Position numbers and translations under genes: made by a program. Below are positions 56,369 to 64,000 of a DNA stretch of 64,000 bases, in pieces; position 1 is the stretch's first letter, and the number at the start of each line of letters is the position of its first letter. The notes beneath the pieces were generated by a model that did no database searches, was not told the DNA's origin, and worked only from the letters and a program-made list of their open reading frames with translations. The DNA lies in NCBI RefSeq assembly GCF_030070105.1, contig NZ_JASJOO010000003.1, positions 729,155-793,154 of the forward strand. The letters run 5' to 3'. Source of the stretch: Bermanella sp. WJH001. GTDB taxonomy: Bacteria > Pseudomonadota > Gammaproteobacteria > Pseudomonadales > Oceanobacteraceae.

Positions 56369-57396
56369 TGAAAGCAATCATCATGCGTTTGATAACAGCC
56401 CATTTACTTTTTCTAATTGCCATCGCCAGTTCAGCTCAAGAAAATAGTTATACCTCACTTACCTTTAAGAAATCAGTTTGGACAAGCAGTTCTTATGTGG
56501 GTGACTTGGCTGATTGGGTATATTTTGATGAAGGTAATGCTCGTGTCATAGAGTACCGAGCGCCAGAATCCAGTTTTAGCATCAGCGCCTCTATTCGTGA
56601 AAGTGAAGACGGCGGCAATGAACTTGAGTCCCTTGTGGGCGCAACCCGTTTAGGTAATACCTTTATCAAACTTGAAACAGGTGGTGCCAGTGGCCAGTTA
56701 TTTAATCCAAATAAATTAGAACCATTAATTCTACCTGAAGATAAAGAATTTGAAGCCAGCCTCAATATGCTCGCCATAGGCAAGGCTGCGGATAAGTTTC
56801 CCGGTGTAAAATATGGCGCAGCATGGGTGCATTTAACTCAGCCAGCACAAATTGATTTAACGTATTACAGCGTCTTAGCCAGCGCAGGTGTGGTGGGCGC
56901 ACCAAAATGGGCAGAAAGTGCAGTAGACCCTGAATTTTCAACTCACATTGTTGGTTTCTGGTTTGATGTTGATAGCTTGAGTAGCTTCATGCAGGGGCAG
57001 GGTACGTTTTATTCCAACCCAACCATCAGTGGGCATTTTTTAAGAGGTTTGGCATTAGATATTGAAATGGTAGCCGGTGTTTATTTTAGTGACCCAGGTA
57101 CGGACTTTGAACCCATACTAAAAGAGGCGTATGGCTTAAATTATAAATACGTGGATAGCACAGGCTTCGCTTGGACGGTTTCTTATAAACTTGCTTATAA
57201 CCTTGTGTATAAACCAAAAGATGATTTAGCGTTAGGTTTACAAGTGGGTGTTGAGGGTCGAGCATTGCAAACATTATTAGAGCTCACTGAAGACGAAAGC
57301 GTATCTACCCGAGATGAAGTCATTGGCAAAATAGGCATTGGTGATAATAGCTCGTATCAATGGGGCCCATATGTTCGATTGGCCATGGAGTTTTAA
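56368..57396 (+). CDS. Exported beta-barrel-like protein
   Basis: A 342-residue exported protein with a signal peptide ending ASSAQE. The mature sequence alternates hydrophobic and polar residues and ends YVRLAMEF, the aromatic C-terminus of outer-membrane barrels. The middle has WVHLTQPAQIDLTYYSV and SGHFLRGLALDIEMVAGVYF strands. No family is recognised. It is flanked on both sides by small lipoproteins in the same operon, with one-base overlaps or gaps. Confidence 0.6.
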   Translation: MKAIIMRLITAHLLFLIAIASSAQENSYTSLTFKKSVWTSSSYVGDLADWVYFDEGNARVIEYRAPESSFSISASIRESEDGGNELESLVGATRLGNTFIKLETGGASGQLFNPNKLEPLILPEDKEFEASLNMLAIGKAADKFPGVKYGAAWVHLTQPAQIDLTYYSVLASAGVVGAPKWAESAVDPEFSTHIVGFWFDVDSLSSFMQGQGTFYSNPTISGHFLRGLALDIEMVAGVYFSDPGTDFEPILKEAYGLNYKYVDSTGFAWTVSYKLAYNLVYKPKDDLALGLQVGVEGRALQTLLELTEDESVSTRDEVIGKIGIGDNSSYQWGPYVRLAMEF

Positions 57397-57397
57397 T

Positions 57398-57880
57398 ATG
57401 ACATTTTCAAAAATATTTTTGCTATCGTTTTTTCTATTACTGGCAGCATGTGGCGATGATCTTTCTGGTTTGCCAGATCCACAAACAAAAGCGCCAGCTA
57501 AAGAGCCTGACTCATTTAGCTTTGCAACCGCAACCAGTTTGAATCTTACATCCTCATCTTATGGCTCGGGGGTTGTGAGCAGTGTACCGGCCGCTACAAC
57601 TCGTTATTATCAATTCACATTGGGCCAGTTTGATGTGGGCACAACTTACGGAATGCTTGAAGGCATCACACTGACCAGTGCAGACGACTCACTGGAACTG
57701 GCTTGGTATAGCCCAGATCAATTGCTTCAAGAAGTCGACCCGACACAACTAAGTTTTGCAACAATGGAAGATTTTTACATTGAATGTTGCGACGAAGAGT
57801 ATACGTTTTATATGAGTGTGAAAAACGCAACCTCGGTTGAGGTGAATTACACATTAGCAGTGAGTTACGTCAGTAATTAG
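57398..57880 (+). CDS. Second lipoprotein with PPC-like features
   Basis: A 160-residue lipoprotein (MTFSKIFLLSFFLLL then AACGDD). Like the first gene of the operon it has a TRYYQFTLGQFDVGTTYGML/GITLTSADDSLELAW segment resembling a PPC domain, and it ends in a NYTLAVSYV strand. A CC pair (IECCDEEY) is unusual. It starts one base after the barrel gene. Function unknown. Confidence 0.6.
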   Translation: MTFSKIFLLSFFLLLAACGDDLSGLPDPQTKAPAKEPDSFSFATATSLNLTSSSYGSGVVSSVPAATTRYYQFTLGQFDVGTTYGMLEGITLTSADDSLELAWYSPDQLLQEVDPTQLSFATMEDFYIECCDEEYTFYMSVKNATSVEVNYTLAVSYVSN

Positions 57881-58089
57881 ATGGTGATCAACTTATTTTA
57901 AATAGTAGATTTAACTCAATCATAAATTTAGAAAATGGATTTTCTAAATGATTTTGTATGTTAGAAAAACTTGGCAATAAAACGTTAACAGATTTTTTGT
58001 CGCACTGTTTTATTGGTAGTAAAGAAATTAAGTAGGCATGGCAACGATATTTTTAAAAATATGTGCCGTGTGTTTAGGCACTTTTGAAT

Positions 58090-60342
58090 TTAAAATCGGT
58101 AGTCCAATGAAAGTGTTAATGTTCTTGGCACTAAAGCAGGGGTGCCTGATTCTTCGTTGTTTTTCCCCCGTGCACGCACTGGGTATAAATTGTTTTGCCC
58201 CCAGATATTTTCAACAGCCACTTTCACTCGTGCTTTTTGCGTCCATTGATATTGAGCCACAACATTACCCCAACCAAAACCTGACACTTTTTCGTTAAGC
58301 CATGGCGCCCACCAATACGTTAAATAAAGGTGATGATAATTAATGGCTAATCGATCATTTACTTTCCAATGCCCTTGGTAGCGTAAAACTTGTTCTGGTA
58401 CACCGTTACTGTGAATGTTGCCGCTACTTCCTGCCACTGGGGATTTCAACCCAAAATCAAAACCATCCGCACTGGTCACCTCGCTATGACTTATGCTTAG
58501 TTCATGACGCCAACTGGGTTGTTGATAAATAATAGAGCTTTCTAGCCCCGAAATTTCTAATTCACCAGGCGCATTGGCGTAGTAAAATACGCCGCCCCAA
58601 GTGCCCACTAAGTCGCTGCCTACGGCTGACTCTGCTGTACCATTGCGAGTTGACTCCGTGATAATAATGTTTTTAATTTTTTGCGCGTAGGCCGTGGCTT
58701 GAAAGTAAAACGCTTCAGTGAAGTAGGCGCTATAGGCCAGTTCATATACACTTAAAAATTCTGGTTCTGGGTTTTCTAAAGTATTAATCAGTTCACCGGT
58801 TGAAGAGCTTGTCATGCCTGTTCCAGACAGCTGATTAAAGTTAGATTCTGACAACAGGCCATCACGAAGAAAACCACCGCTGTAATGTACCCCAGGTGGT
58901 CCACGGAAACCTTCTTGATAGGTCAGCCGCAATACTTGATCATCATTGATCGAATAAAACACTGAACCGCGTAATGTTTCATTACTGCCCCACTGGGGGT
59001 GATCGTCATAACGAATGCCAAGATTGGTCCGCCAAGGGCCAAATATTTGCCAATTAAACTCACCATATACAGCGCGGCTTTGGTAGCTGTCTTTAAATAC
59101 CCAGGTGTTAGTTTGGTTAACGGCGGGTGTTAAATCTGACGTTTGATTAACAATGAAATTGTCCCCTTGCCAGTTGGTTTCACCTGTTGCGAAGTACTCA
59201 TTTTCAAACCCCAGCACAATGCGATTAATGGGGTTATCTGTGGAATGCCAGCGTAATTGAGGTTTAACACTCCAGCGTTCTTCTCGGGCCCCACCTGTGG
59301 TTAAACCAGTTGTGAGATCATAGAGGGCATAGTCATCTAACTGCCATGTCATATTGAGATCAGTGCTGAGTGCCTCAGACCACGTCCAATCATAATCCAA
59401 AGCCGCTACCGTTAACCTTTGCTCAACTTGGTCGCGGTCTTTAGTCCAGTTATATAGGTCTCGTTGTTGTTGATGATGTTGCAATTGCAGGCGTAGATCG
59501 TTGAATTGATAGTCGGCCAATAAGCGATAACTCTCACCTCGATTAAGGCGATTGCCTCGTAAAGCCGCAGGATTGGGGTGGGCTGAATCGCTTTCAACAA
59601 CTTCGTTAGCCCAGCCTTTATTTGCCAATTTGTAACCGTCTTTATCTAACGCAGATGCCTGCACATACCAATGGTGGCCGTCATGCTCGCCGACAGCCAT
59701 GCCTCCTGCTAACCAATGGTCATTGCCCGTTTTTAAAAACACAGAATTAGCAGGTGCCGTTAAACTGTTATACGTAATAACATTGATCACCCCTAGCTGT
59801 GCGCCTTGCCCTAATGTGACATTGCCGGGGCCAGATACAACCTCAATGCGATCAATAAAGCTTAAATCTAGACTGTTTAGCAATGAATCTGGCGGCCCCC
59901 AAAACCAATTGGCGTTAACCTTCATGCCATTAACTAACATCATTACTTTACTATTGTTATCGGGCGCTACCCCACGAAAAGATGCGATGGTATCGTCTTT
60001 GTCTTCGGCACGAAAATACCCAGGAACATATTGCATCAGCAGGTCACTCAGGGTTTGTGCTGCACTTTGATCAATGGCTGAACGTTCGATTACCGTGACG
60101 GTAGACGGCTGAAAGAGCGCTTGCTTCTCAGTCAACGAGGCAACAGAAATGTTTGTACTCATTAATTCAAGCAGAGACATTTCAAAAAAATCACTGGAAT
60201 CTGAGTGCGAATAGGCCGTTGTGCTTGATAAGCAGAGCCCGCAAAACATTACAGCCATCAGAGCTTTAACTGAATGTTTGCAACCAAGGCCACTTTTTAC
60301 TGGCGATATATGTGGTTCCATTCGATCAAATGACCCTAACAT
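58090..60342 (-). CDS. TonB-dependent receptor
   Basis: A 750-residue outer-membrane receptor. The long N-terminus includes a signal sequence ending STTAYSHS. Plug motifs are SNDTIASFRGV-type (IASFRGVAPDNNSKVMMLVN), SFIDRIEVVSGPGNVTLGQG and GVINVITY; the barrel ends TLTLSLDYRF. It resembles the Cir/vitamin-B12-type group, but the ligand is unknown. An alternative start is ATG 60321. It converges with the three-gene operon. Confidence 0.85.
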   Translation of the reverse strand: MLGSFDRMEPHISPVKSGLGCKHSVKALMAVMFCGLCLSSTTAYSHSDSSDFFEMSLLELMSTNISVASLTEKQALFQPSTVTVIERSAIDQSAAQTLSDLLMQYVPGYFRAEDKDDTIASFRGVAPDNNSKVMMLVNGMKVNANWFWGPPDSLLNSLDLSFIDRIEVVSGPGNVTLGQGAQLGVINVITYNSLTAPANSVFLKTGNDHWLAGGMAVGEHDGHHWYVQASALDKDGYKLANKGWANEVVESDSAHPNPAALRGNRLNRGESYRLLADYQFNDLRLQLQHHQQQRDLYNWTKDRDQVEQRLTVAALDYDWTWSEALSTDLNMTWQLDDYALYDLTTGLTTGGAREERWSVKPQLRWHSTDNPINRIVLGFENEYFATGETNWQGDNFIVNQTSDLTPAVNQTNTWVFKDSYQSRAVYGEFNWQIFGPWRTNLGIRYDDHPQWGSNETLRGSVFYSINDDQVLRLTYQEGFRGPPGVHYSGGFLRDGLLSESNFNQLSGTGMTSSSTGELINTLENPEPEFLSVYELAYSAYFTEAFYFQATAYAQKIKNIIITESTRNGTAESAVGSDLVGTWGGVFYYANAPGELEISGLESSIIYQQPSWRHELSISHSEVTSADGFDFGLKSPVAGSSGNIHSNGVPEQVLRYQGHWKVNDRLAINYHHLYLTYWWAPWLNEKVSGFGWGNVVAQYQWTQKARVKVAVENIWGQNNLYPVRARGKNNEESGTPALVPRTLTLSLDYRF

Positions 60343-60501
60343 TTAATTAACAAGTTAAATTAAAGTGTAGATTATTATTGTGGTGGGTATTCACCAACAG
60401 CGGTGATTTGTTAGATGATGCGATTTCTAAGAGTGCATTATTTTAGTTCTGTAGTGTATATACGGGAAAGAGATCTTAAAAATGCATCGTTACTTTTCAG
60501 A

Positions 60502-60783
60502 TCGCTTAGGCTCATTGAAGTCGCGCCGGAGTTTCTCACCACATCTAGGGCTATGTTTTTACTTGAATCAAAATGGATGATTATTTAAGAGTGATTGCTG
60601 AGATGAAAACTTTGAATTGGCCCGCCCTAGAGGATGTTTGTTCTATAGTCGCTTAGGCTCCTGTCGAATCGAACCTGAGGAGGTTCTCACATCTAGGGCT
60701 ATGCTTTTACTTGAATCAAAATGGATGATTATTTAAGAGTGATTGCTGAGATGAAAGCTTTGAAATGGCCCGCCCTAGAGGAT
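60502..60783. repeat. Tandem repeat of the tRNA-Arg 3' flank
   Basis: Two units with a 147-base period start with TCGCTTAGGCTC at 60502 and 60649. Over their right halves they are almost identical (about 94 bases with three differences), and each ends with the tRNA 3' end TGGCCCGCCCTAGAGGAT (complement), incomplete at 60618-60635 and continuing into the real tRNA at 60766. The 423-base gap 60343-60765 contains no other feature. Confidence 0.8.
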
Positions 60784-60842
60784 TCGAACCTCCGGCCTCG
60801 CCCTCCGGAGGGGCGCGCTCTATCCAGCTGAGCTAAGGGCGG
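60766..60842 (-). tRNA. tRNA-Arg(CCG)
   Basis: Minus-strand cloverleaf of 77 bases with encoded CCA. Acceptor CCGCCCT pairs with AGGGCGG, the D arm is GCTCAGCTGGATAGAGC, the anticodon loop CTCCGGA holds CCG (reads CGG arginine codons) on a CGCCC/GGGCG stem, and the T arm is GGAGGTTCGAATCCTCT. It has no neighbouring tRNA. Confidence 0.95.
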
Positions 60843-61050
60843 CTTGAGAGTGCTCGACTCTAAAATTAATGCAAAAAAAGCAATTAAGGCTAGAGTTAGA
60901 GGGTAACAAGGGGCGCTATCATACGAATTCACATGATCTGAGTCTATGCAAGTCGTTGATTTTTTACAAAATCATGCACTTTGGTTTTTTATCCGGCCTC
61001 ATTTGTGAGTATAATCCAGCAAATTTTAATAATTGGCGCCTAGAGAGAGG

Positions 61051-61458
61051 ATGACCGTGACTAAGTTAATGACTTCAATGATGGTTTTAGCACTGAGTGC
61101 TATGGTTTCAGTAGCAAATGCAAAAGCGACTGATATCGAACAGCGTATTGCTCCAGTGGGTGCAGTGTGTGTAGAGGGAACTGAGTGTGCAGCAGCAGGT
61201 AAAGCGGCGGCGGCTTCTAGTGGTCCTCGCTCTGGTGCGGATGTATACAATACTTATTGTGCAGCTTGCCACGGCACGGGCGCAATGGGCGCACCTAAAG
61301 CCGGTGATAAAGGTGCTTGGAAAGACCGTTTAGCGAAAGGTTTTAATAAAACCTTGGCAAATGCGATCAACGGCATCAACCTAATGCCTGCTAAAGGTAC
61401 TTGTGGTGACTGTTCTGATAAAGAAATCGGTAACGCCATCAAACACATGAGCAACTAA
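61051..61458 (+). CDS. Cytochrome c5-type protein, second copy
   Basis: A 135-residue periplasmic monohaem cytochrome. A signal peptide (MTVTKLMTSMMVLALSAMVS) and a 45-residue linker with a Cys pair (CVEGTEC) precede YNTYCAACHGTG with the haem motif, and LMPAKGTCGDCSDKE carries the axial Met and the c5-type Cys pair. The ATG at 61051 has GAGAGAGG upstream. It is paralogous to the gene at 48151 but has the extra N-terminal linker. Confidence 0.88.
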   Translation: MTVTKLMTSMMVLALSAMVSVANAKATDIEQRIAPVGAVCVEGTECAAAGKAAAASSGPRSGADVYNTYCAACHGTGAMGAPKAGDKGAWKDRLAKGFNKTLANAINGINLMPAKGTCGDCSDKEIGNAIKHMSN

Positions 61459-61469
61459 GCTGCTTTTGT

Positions 61470-61501
61470 GCATAAGGAACCCGCTTCGGCGGGTTTTTTT
61501 A
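61470..61501 (+). terminator. Terminator after the c5-type gene
   Basis: AACCCGC and GCGGGTT pair around TTCG (a stable tetraloop) and are followed by TTTTTT. Confidence 0.92.
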
Positions 61502-61602
61502 TGCCTGTTTGTCCTAATTCCCCGCAAGCCTTTCCGATTAAGACCTTGTCATACGTGTGTACCTGTTTGTATGGTAGCAGTAATAAAAAGAGGTCACATT
61601 TC

Positions 61603-62934
61603 ATGAACGTAATATCCCGATGTTTCTTGCCCCTAGCTCTTTGTTGTTCGGCCAATTTGTGGGCGTGGAGTAATCACACGCTGGTGAGTCATGAGTTAAT
61701 ACAATCTATGCCGCAAGTGGCGACACAAAACCCAGTTAAGGTAGAGTCGTTAGCTGAGTTTTTGATGGCGAATGAAGAAGCTGTTGCGAAGCTGCTTGAG
61801 CGTGATGAGATCTGGATGGCGCAGAATCTTTGGCATTATAACCCTCGTCCAGAGGGGTTGGTATTTAAGGTGACAGGTAATCCGGAAGACGTAGTTAAAC
61901 GGTTTGTTAACGCCATTCGAATCAACCCAAATGCCAAGTTTGCGCTGTATCTTCAGGGTATGCCTGGTAGCCAGTTAAACGGTACGGCCATGCCTGCTGT
62001 GGACATTAGTGTGTTTAAAGACTTTGGCCACTTAAACCACCTACCATTGCAAGCACTTACTTCTGGTGATTTAGTTTCCGCGGTTGACGTGGTAGTAAGT
62101 GCTAACGATGAGCCGGACCATGGTCATGATATCGGTTTGTTTACCGACAGTGGTACCGATCACGGCCAGCTTTATGGTTTTGGGGAGCAGCCCTTTGGTA
62201 ATCCGAATCTGGAGTATGGCACGCAAGCCCCGTTTCATATGGGGTTCTATCATGAGTCACCTATTCTGTATGCCTTGGGCGGTTTCTTAAAAGAGACTTA
62301 TCCACAGATGCGTATCCATCAATACAAGGGGCTGGCGGAGCTTGCGTTCGCTAATGGCCATGATTATTGGGGATATCGCTTCATGGGTTGGGGCTTGCAC
62401 TACATTGGTGATTTTTCTAATCCATACCATGTGACGCCTGTGCCGGGTAACTCAACGTTGAGCACTATTTGGGTGGGTCTATTGAGCATGCTGGGTTTTC
62501 CCCAGTCTCAAAAAGAGGCGGTGCAGCTAGTGAGTAATCGTCATACCGTGCTTGAAGACTTTCAAAGTGTGATTATGACTCGTGCCTATGAAGAGCATAA
62601 CTACCAGCATCCGGCCATTCAGGCGCTTACGGTTAAACAACCAGTAGCAGCGTATGCTGAGACGGATGTGATTGAAAAATTCGCACAAGCGTCGATGTAT
62701 AAAGCAGATCAGGTTGGCGAAGTGTTGATGGCAAGTTTTCCGTATGAGTATGTTCAAGATGCCAATGTTGAATACTCAGAGTTAGGGGTGCTGGATACAT
62801 TAGAGCAAACGGTGCATAACCATGCGGGTGAACAGGGCTATAACACATTGACAGCAACCATTAGCGGATTATTAAGTGATTTTTCAATGCACGGTTCAGC
62901 CTATGTGGCGGATATTTTAAAAGCGAAACCGTGA
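61603..62934 (+). CDS. Exported zinc-dependent phospholipase C / S1-P1-like protein
   Basis: A 443-residue exported enzyme. The signal peptide would be cleaved before Trp22 (ANLWA then WSNHTLVSHEL), leaving an N-terminal Trp that is a zinc ligand in this superfamily. HYIGDFSNPYHVTP is the typical HxxxD...PxH metal motif, and further His/Asp clusters (NDEPDHGHDIG, YRFMGWGLHY) fit a trinuclear zinc site. Substrate may be phospholipids. ATG 61603 with AAGAGGT upstream is chosen; the longer frame is not used. Convergent with the next gene. Confidence 0.75.
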   Translation: MNVISRCFLPLALCCSANLWAWSNHTLVSHELIQSMPQVATQNPVKVESLAEFLMANEEAVAKLLERDEIWMAQNLWHYNPRPEGLVFKVTGNPEDVVKRFVNAIRINPNAKFALYLQGMPGSQLNGTAMPAVDISVFKDFGHLNHLPLQALTSGDLVSAVDVVVSANDEPDHGHDIGLFTDSGTDHGQLYGFGEQPFGNPNLEYGTQAPFHMGFYHESPILYALGGFLKETYPQMRIHQYKGLAELAFANGHDYWGYRFMGWGLHYIGDFSNPYHVTPVPGNSTLSTIWVGLLSMLGFPQSQKEAVQLVSNRHTVLEDFQSVIMTRAYEEHNYQHPAIQALTVKQPVAAYAETDVIEKFAQASMYKADQVGEVLMASFPYEYVQDANVEYSELGVLDTLEQTVHNHAGEQGYNTLTATISGLLSDFSMHGSAYVADILKAKP

Positions 62935-62958
62935 TGGTAAAACAAACTAACGGGCGAA

Positions 62959-63633
62959 TTATTTTTGGTTTGTTTTTGCTGGAAAGAAGATAGCTTTTTG
63001 TGCGGCGTATAGTTCTGGGTCCTTGGTTTTTAGTTCTTCAAGTTGTGCCAATCGCTCTGCTTTACGTTGCTCTTTGTTGTGTTTGTTTTCTTCTAGACGT
63101 GCCAGGCGTTGCTCGCGTTTGGCAATGACTCGCTCTGCTTGTTTTTCTAGATTTTCTCTGACCCTTTGTTCTAAATGTTGCATGCGCGTTAAATAAACGG
63201 GTTGAGCGGCCCTTGGCATGCTGCCATCTTTTAGATACGTGGCTTCTTCAATTGGGTCAACCGCTAATACCATGTTGTCTGATTGGTAGTGACCCTTAGG
63301 TAAAATGGTAATATTTGTCAGGCGCTCTTTTTTCGCTGTGCTGTCTTTTTTATATTTGAGTAATGTTGAAAATTCTTGTTCTAAAAAACGAATAATATGA
63401 GATTGGCTTGCCTGTTTTGCATAATAGTTAATTGGATTAACTAGCTGTTTATCAAATTGGATTTCTATACCACTTTTTAAACTAAAGTATTTAAAAAATG
63501 CGGCAGGGTGAACATTGGTTGCATTAATATTATAGCTTTGGTTTTCAGCATTATATTGAAACCATGTTTCATCATTTTGAGCTAGGCTCGCTATGGAGAA
63601 AAATACACTAATAACTAATATCAAGCTTCGCAT
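62959..63633 (-). CDS. Exported STN-like/coiled-coil protein, unknown
   Basis: A 224-residue exported protein. A signal peptide ends IASLAQ. Residues about 25-95 (NINATNVHPAAFFKYFSLKS, then GIEIQFDKQLV) resemble the STN domain of secretins and TonB receptors. The last about 75 residues are a highly charged coiled coil rich in Glu, Arg and Gln. ATG 63633 has GGAAA before it. The upstream gene at 63716 runs the same way, so they may form an operon. Confidence 0.6.
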   Translation of the reverse strand: MRSLILVISVFFSIASLAQNDETWFQYNAENQSYNINATNVHPAAFFKYFSLKSGIEIQFDKQLVNPINYYAKQASQSHIIRFLEQEFSTLLKYKKDSTAKKERLTNITILPKGHYQSDNMVLAVDPIEEATYLKDGSMPRAAQPVYLTRMQHLEQRVRENLEKQAERVIAKREQRLARLEENKHNKEQRKAERLAQLEELKTKDPELYAAQKAIFFPAKTNQK

Positions 63634-63669
63634 GAGTATTTCCATATTTTACGGCTATTAATATCAATA

Positions 63670-63692
63670 AAGGGAAGGCAAGCCTTCCCTTT
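63670..63692. terminator. Hairpin between the last two genes
   Basis: AAGGGAAGGC and GCCTTCCCTT pair perfectly around AA. The T-run is weak, so attenuation between the two genes is as likely as termination. Confidence 0.5.
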
Positions 63693-63715
63693 ATTGTGCC
63701 CCTAATTAATTAAAA

Positions 63716-64000
63716 TTAACGTGGGCCTACCTCTACATCACAGTTATTGCTTAAGCAATCCGCATCAACATAGATGACTTTTTCTTCACCCATGTTATCG
63801 CCAGTACCTGCGTTAGCAGTAATAACACTGGTTACTTGTGAGTTCATGCTTTCCGCTACGGCTGAAACAAAACCTGCGTTACCGCCTTCAGTCTCAAAGC
63901 TATCAGCGTCGTTGGCAATGGTATTGCCGCCATTTAAGTTGATAGTACCGCTTAGCTCAATGGCTAATTTAGAGTTGGCAAACACCATACCAGCATGGCC
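63716..64000 (-). CDS. Partial gene, unknown protein (C-terminal part)
   Basis: The reading frame is open through the window edge, so the 5' end is missing; at least 94 codons are present. The visible part is rich in Gly, Asn, Ala and Ser (IELSGTINLNGGNTIANDAD) and ends with two cysteines in DADCLSNNCDVEVGPR, a likely disulfide. The composition suits a secreted or surface-exposed beta-structured protein. No family is recognised. Confidence 0.65.
   Translation of the reverse strand, partial: GHAGMVFANSKLAIELSGTINLNGGNTIANDADSFETEGGNAGFVSAVAESMNSQVTSVITANAGTGDNMGEEKVIYVDADCLSNNCDVEVGPR

Noticed and set aside
58038..58298. 86-residue plus-strand frame
   Set aside because: It overlaps the end of the TonB receptor on the other strand and has no binding site or family features.

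Overview
This 64-kb window looks like the origin-proximal part of the chromosome of a moderately AT-rich marine gammaproteobacterium, most likely of the Oceanospirillales type. That call is inferred from gene content and order, not from a database search. The first 26 kb follow the classic origin order: rpmH-rnpA-yidD-yidC-mnmE, mnmG-rsmG-parA-parB, the nine-gene atp operon, glmU and glmS. The 36-52 kb part (znu genes, thrB, DUF2782 gene, polA, engB, cytochromes c, dsbA, an exonuclease/endonuclease-family gene, a GGDEF gene) resembles the order known from Pseudomonas near its origin.

Region by region: 1-8.7 kb carries ribosome, membrane-insertion and tRNA-modification genes. Between a lipoprotein lactonase gene and mnmG lies a dense cluster of DnaA-box-like 9-mers that is a good oriC candidate; another DnaA box and an AT-rich tract sit at the window edge. 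8.7-18.2 kb holds parAB and atpIBEFHAGDC, with a sigma-70 promoter and an FNR/ANR-like box upstream, and with duplicated tails of atpC downstream. 18.2-22.4 kb is accessory: a phosphoethanolamine-transferase-like enzyme, a small lipoprotein, a coiled-coil secreted protein, gene relics and a TrmB-type regulator. 22.5-25.9 kb is glmU-glmS (UDP-GlcNAc synthesis). 25.9-28.1 kb is a repeat-bounded accessory segment with a hypothetical gene and a ParDE toxin-antitoxin pair. 28-42 kb has a heptosyltransferase-like gene, prlC, a gamma-carbonic-anhydrase-like gene, an exported ATP-dependent DNA ligase, a MATE transporter, an SCO1-like protein, the divergent znuA/znuCB zinc importer, egtBD (ergothioneine) and thrB. 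42-53 kb carries polA, a globin, a candidate minus-strand sRNA, engB, cytochromes c5 and c4, dsbA, a diguanylate cyclase and htpX. 53.6-60.3 kb contains two TonB-dependent receptors bracketing an unfamiliar lipoprotein/barrel/lipoprotein operon. The end has a tRNA-Arg(CCG) with a duplicated 3' flank, a second c5-type cytochrome, a zinc-phospholipase-like enzyme and two genes of unknown function, the last cut by the window edge.

The most interesting non-coding signals are the DnaA-box cluster at 5.1-5.4 kb, a two-hairpin transcript with C-rich loops on the minus strand at 46.0-46.15 kb, several families of dispersed palindromic repeats (including Pseudomonas-like REPINs), the three-copy atpC tail, relics and direct repeats marking insertions at 20-21.6 kb and 26-28 kb, and the tandem repeat at the tRNA-Arg 3' end. 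The best candidate for an undescribed protein system is the three-gene operon at 55.9-57.9 kb.
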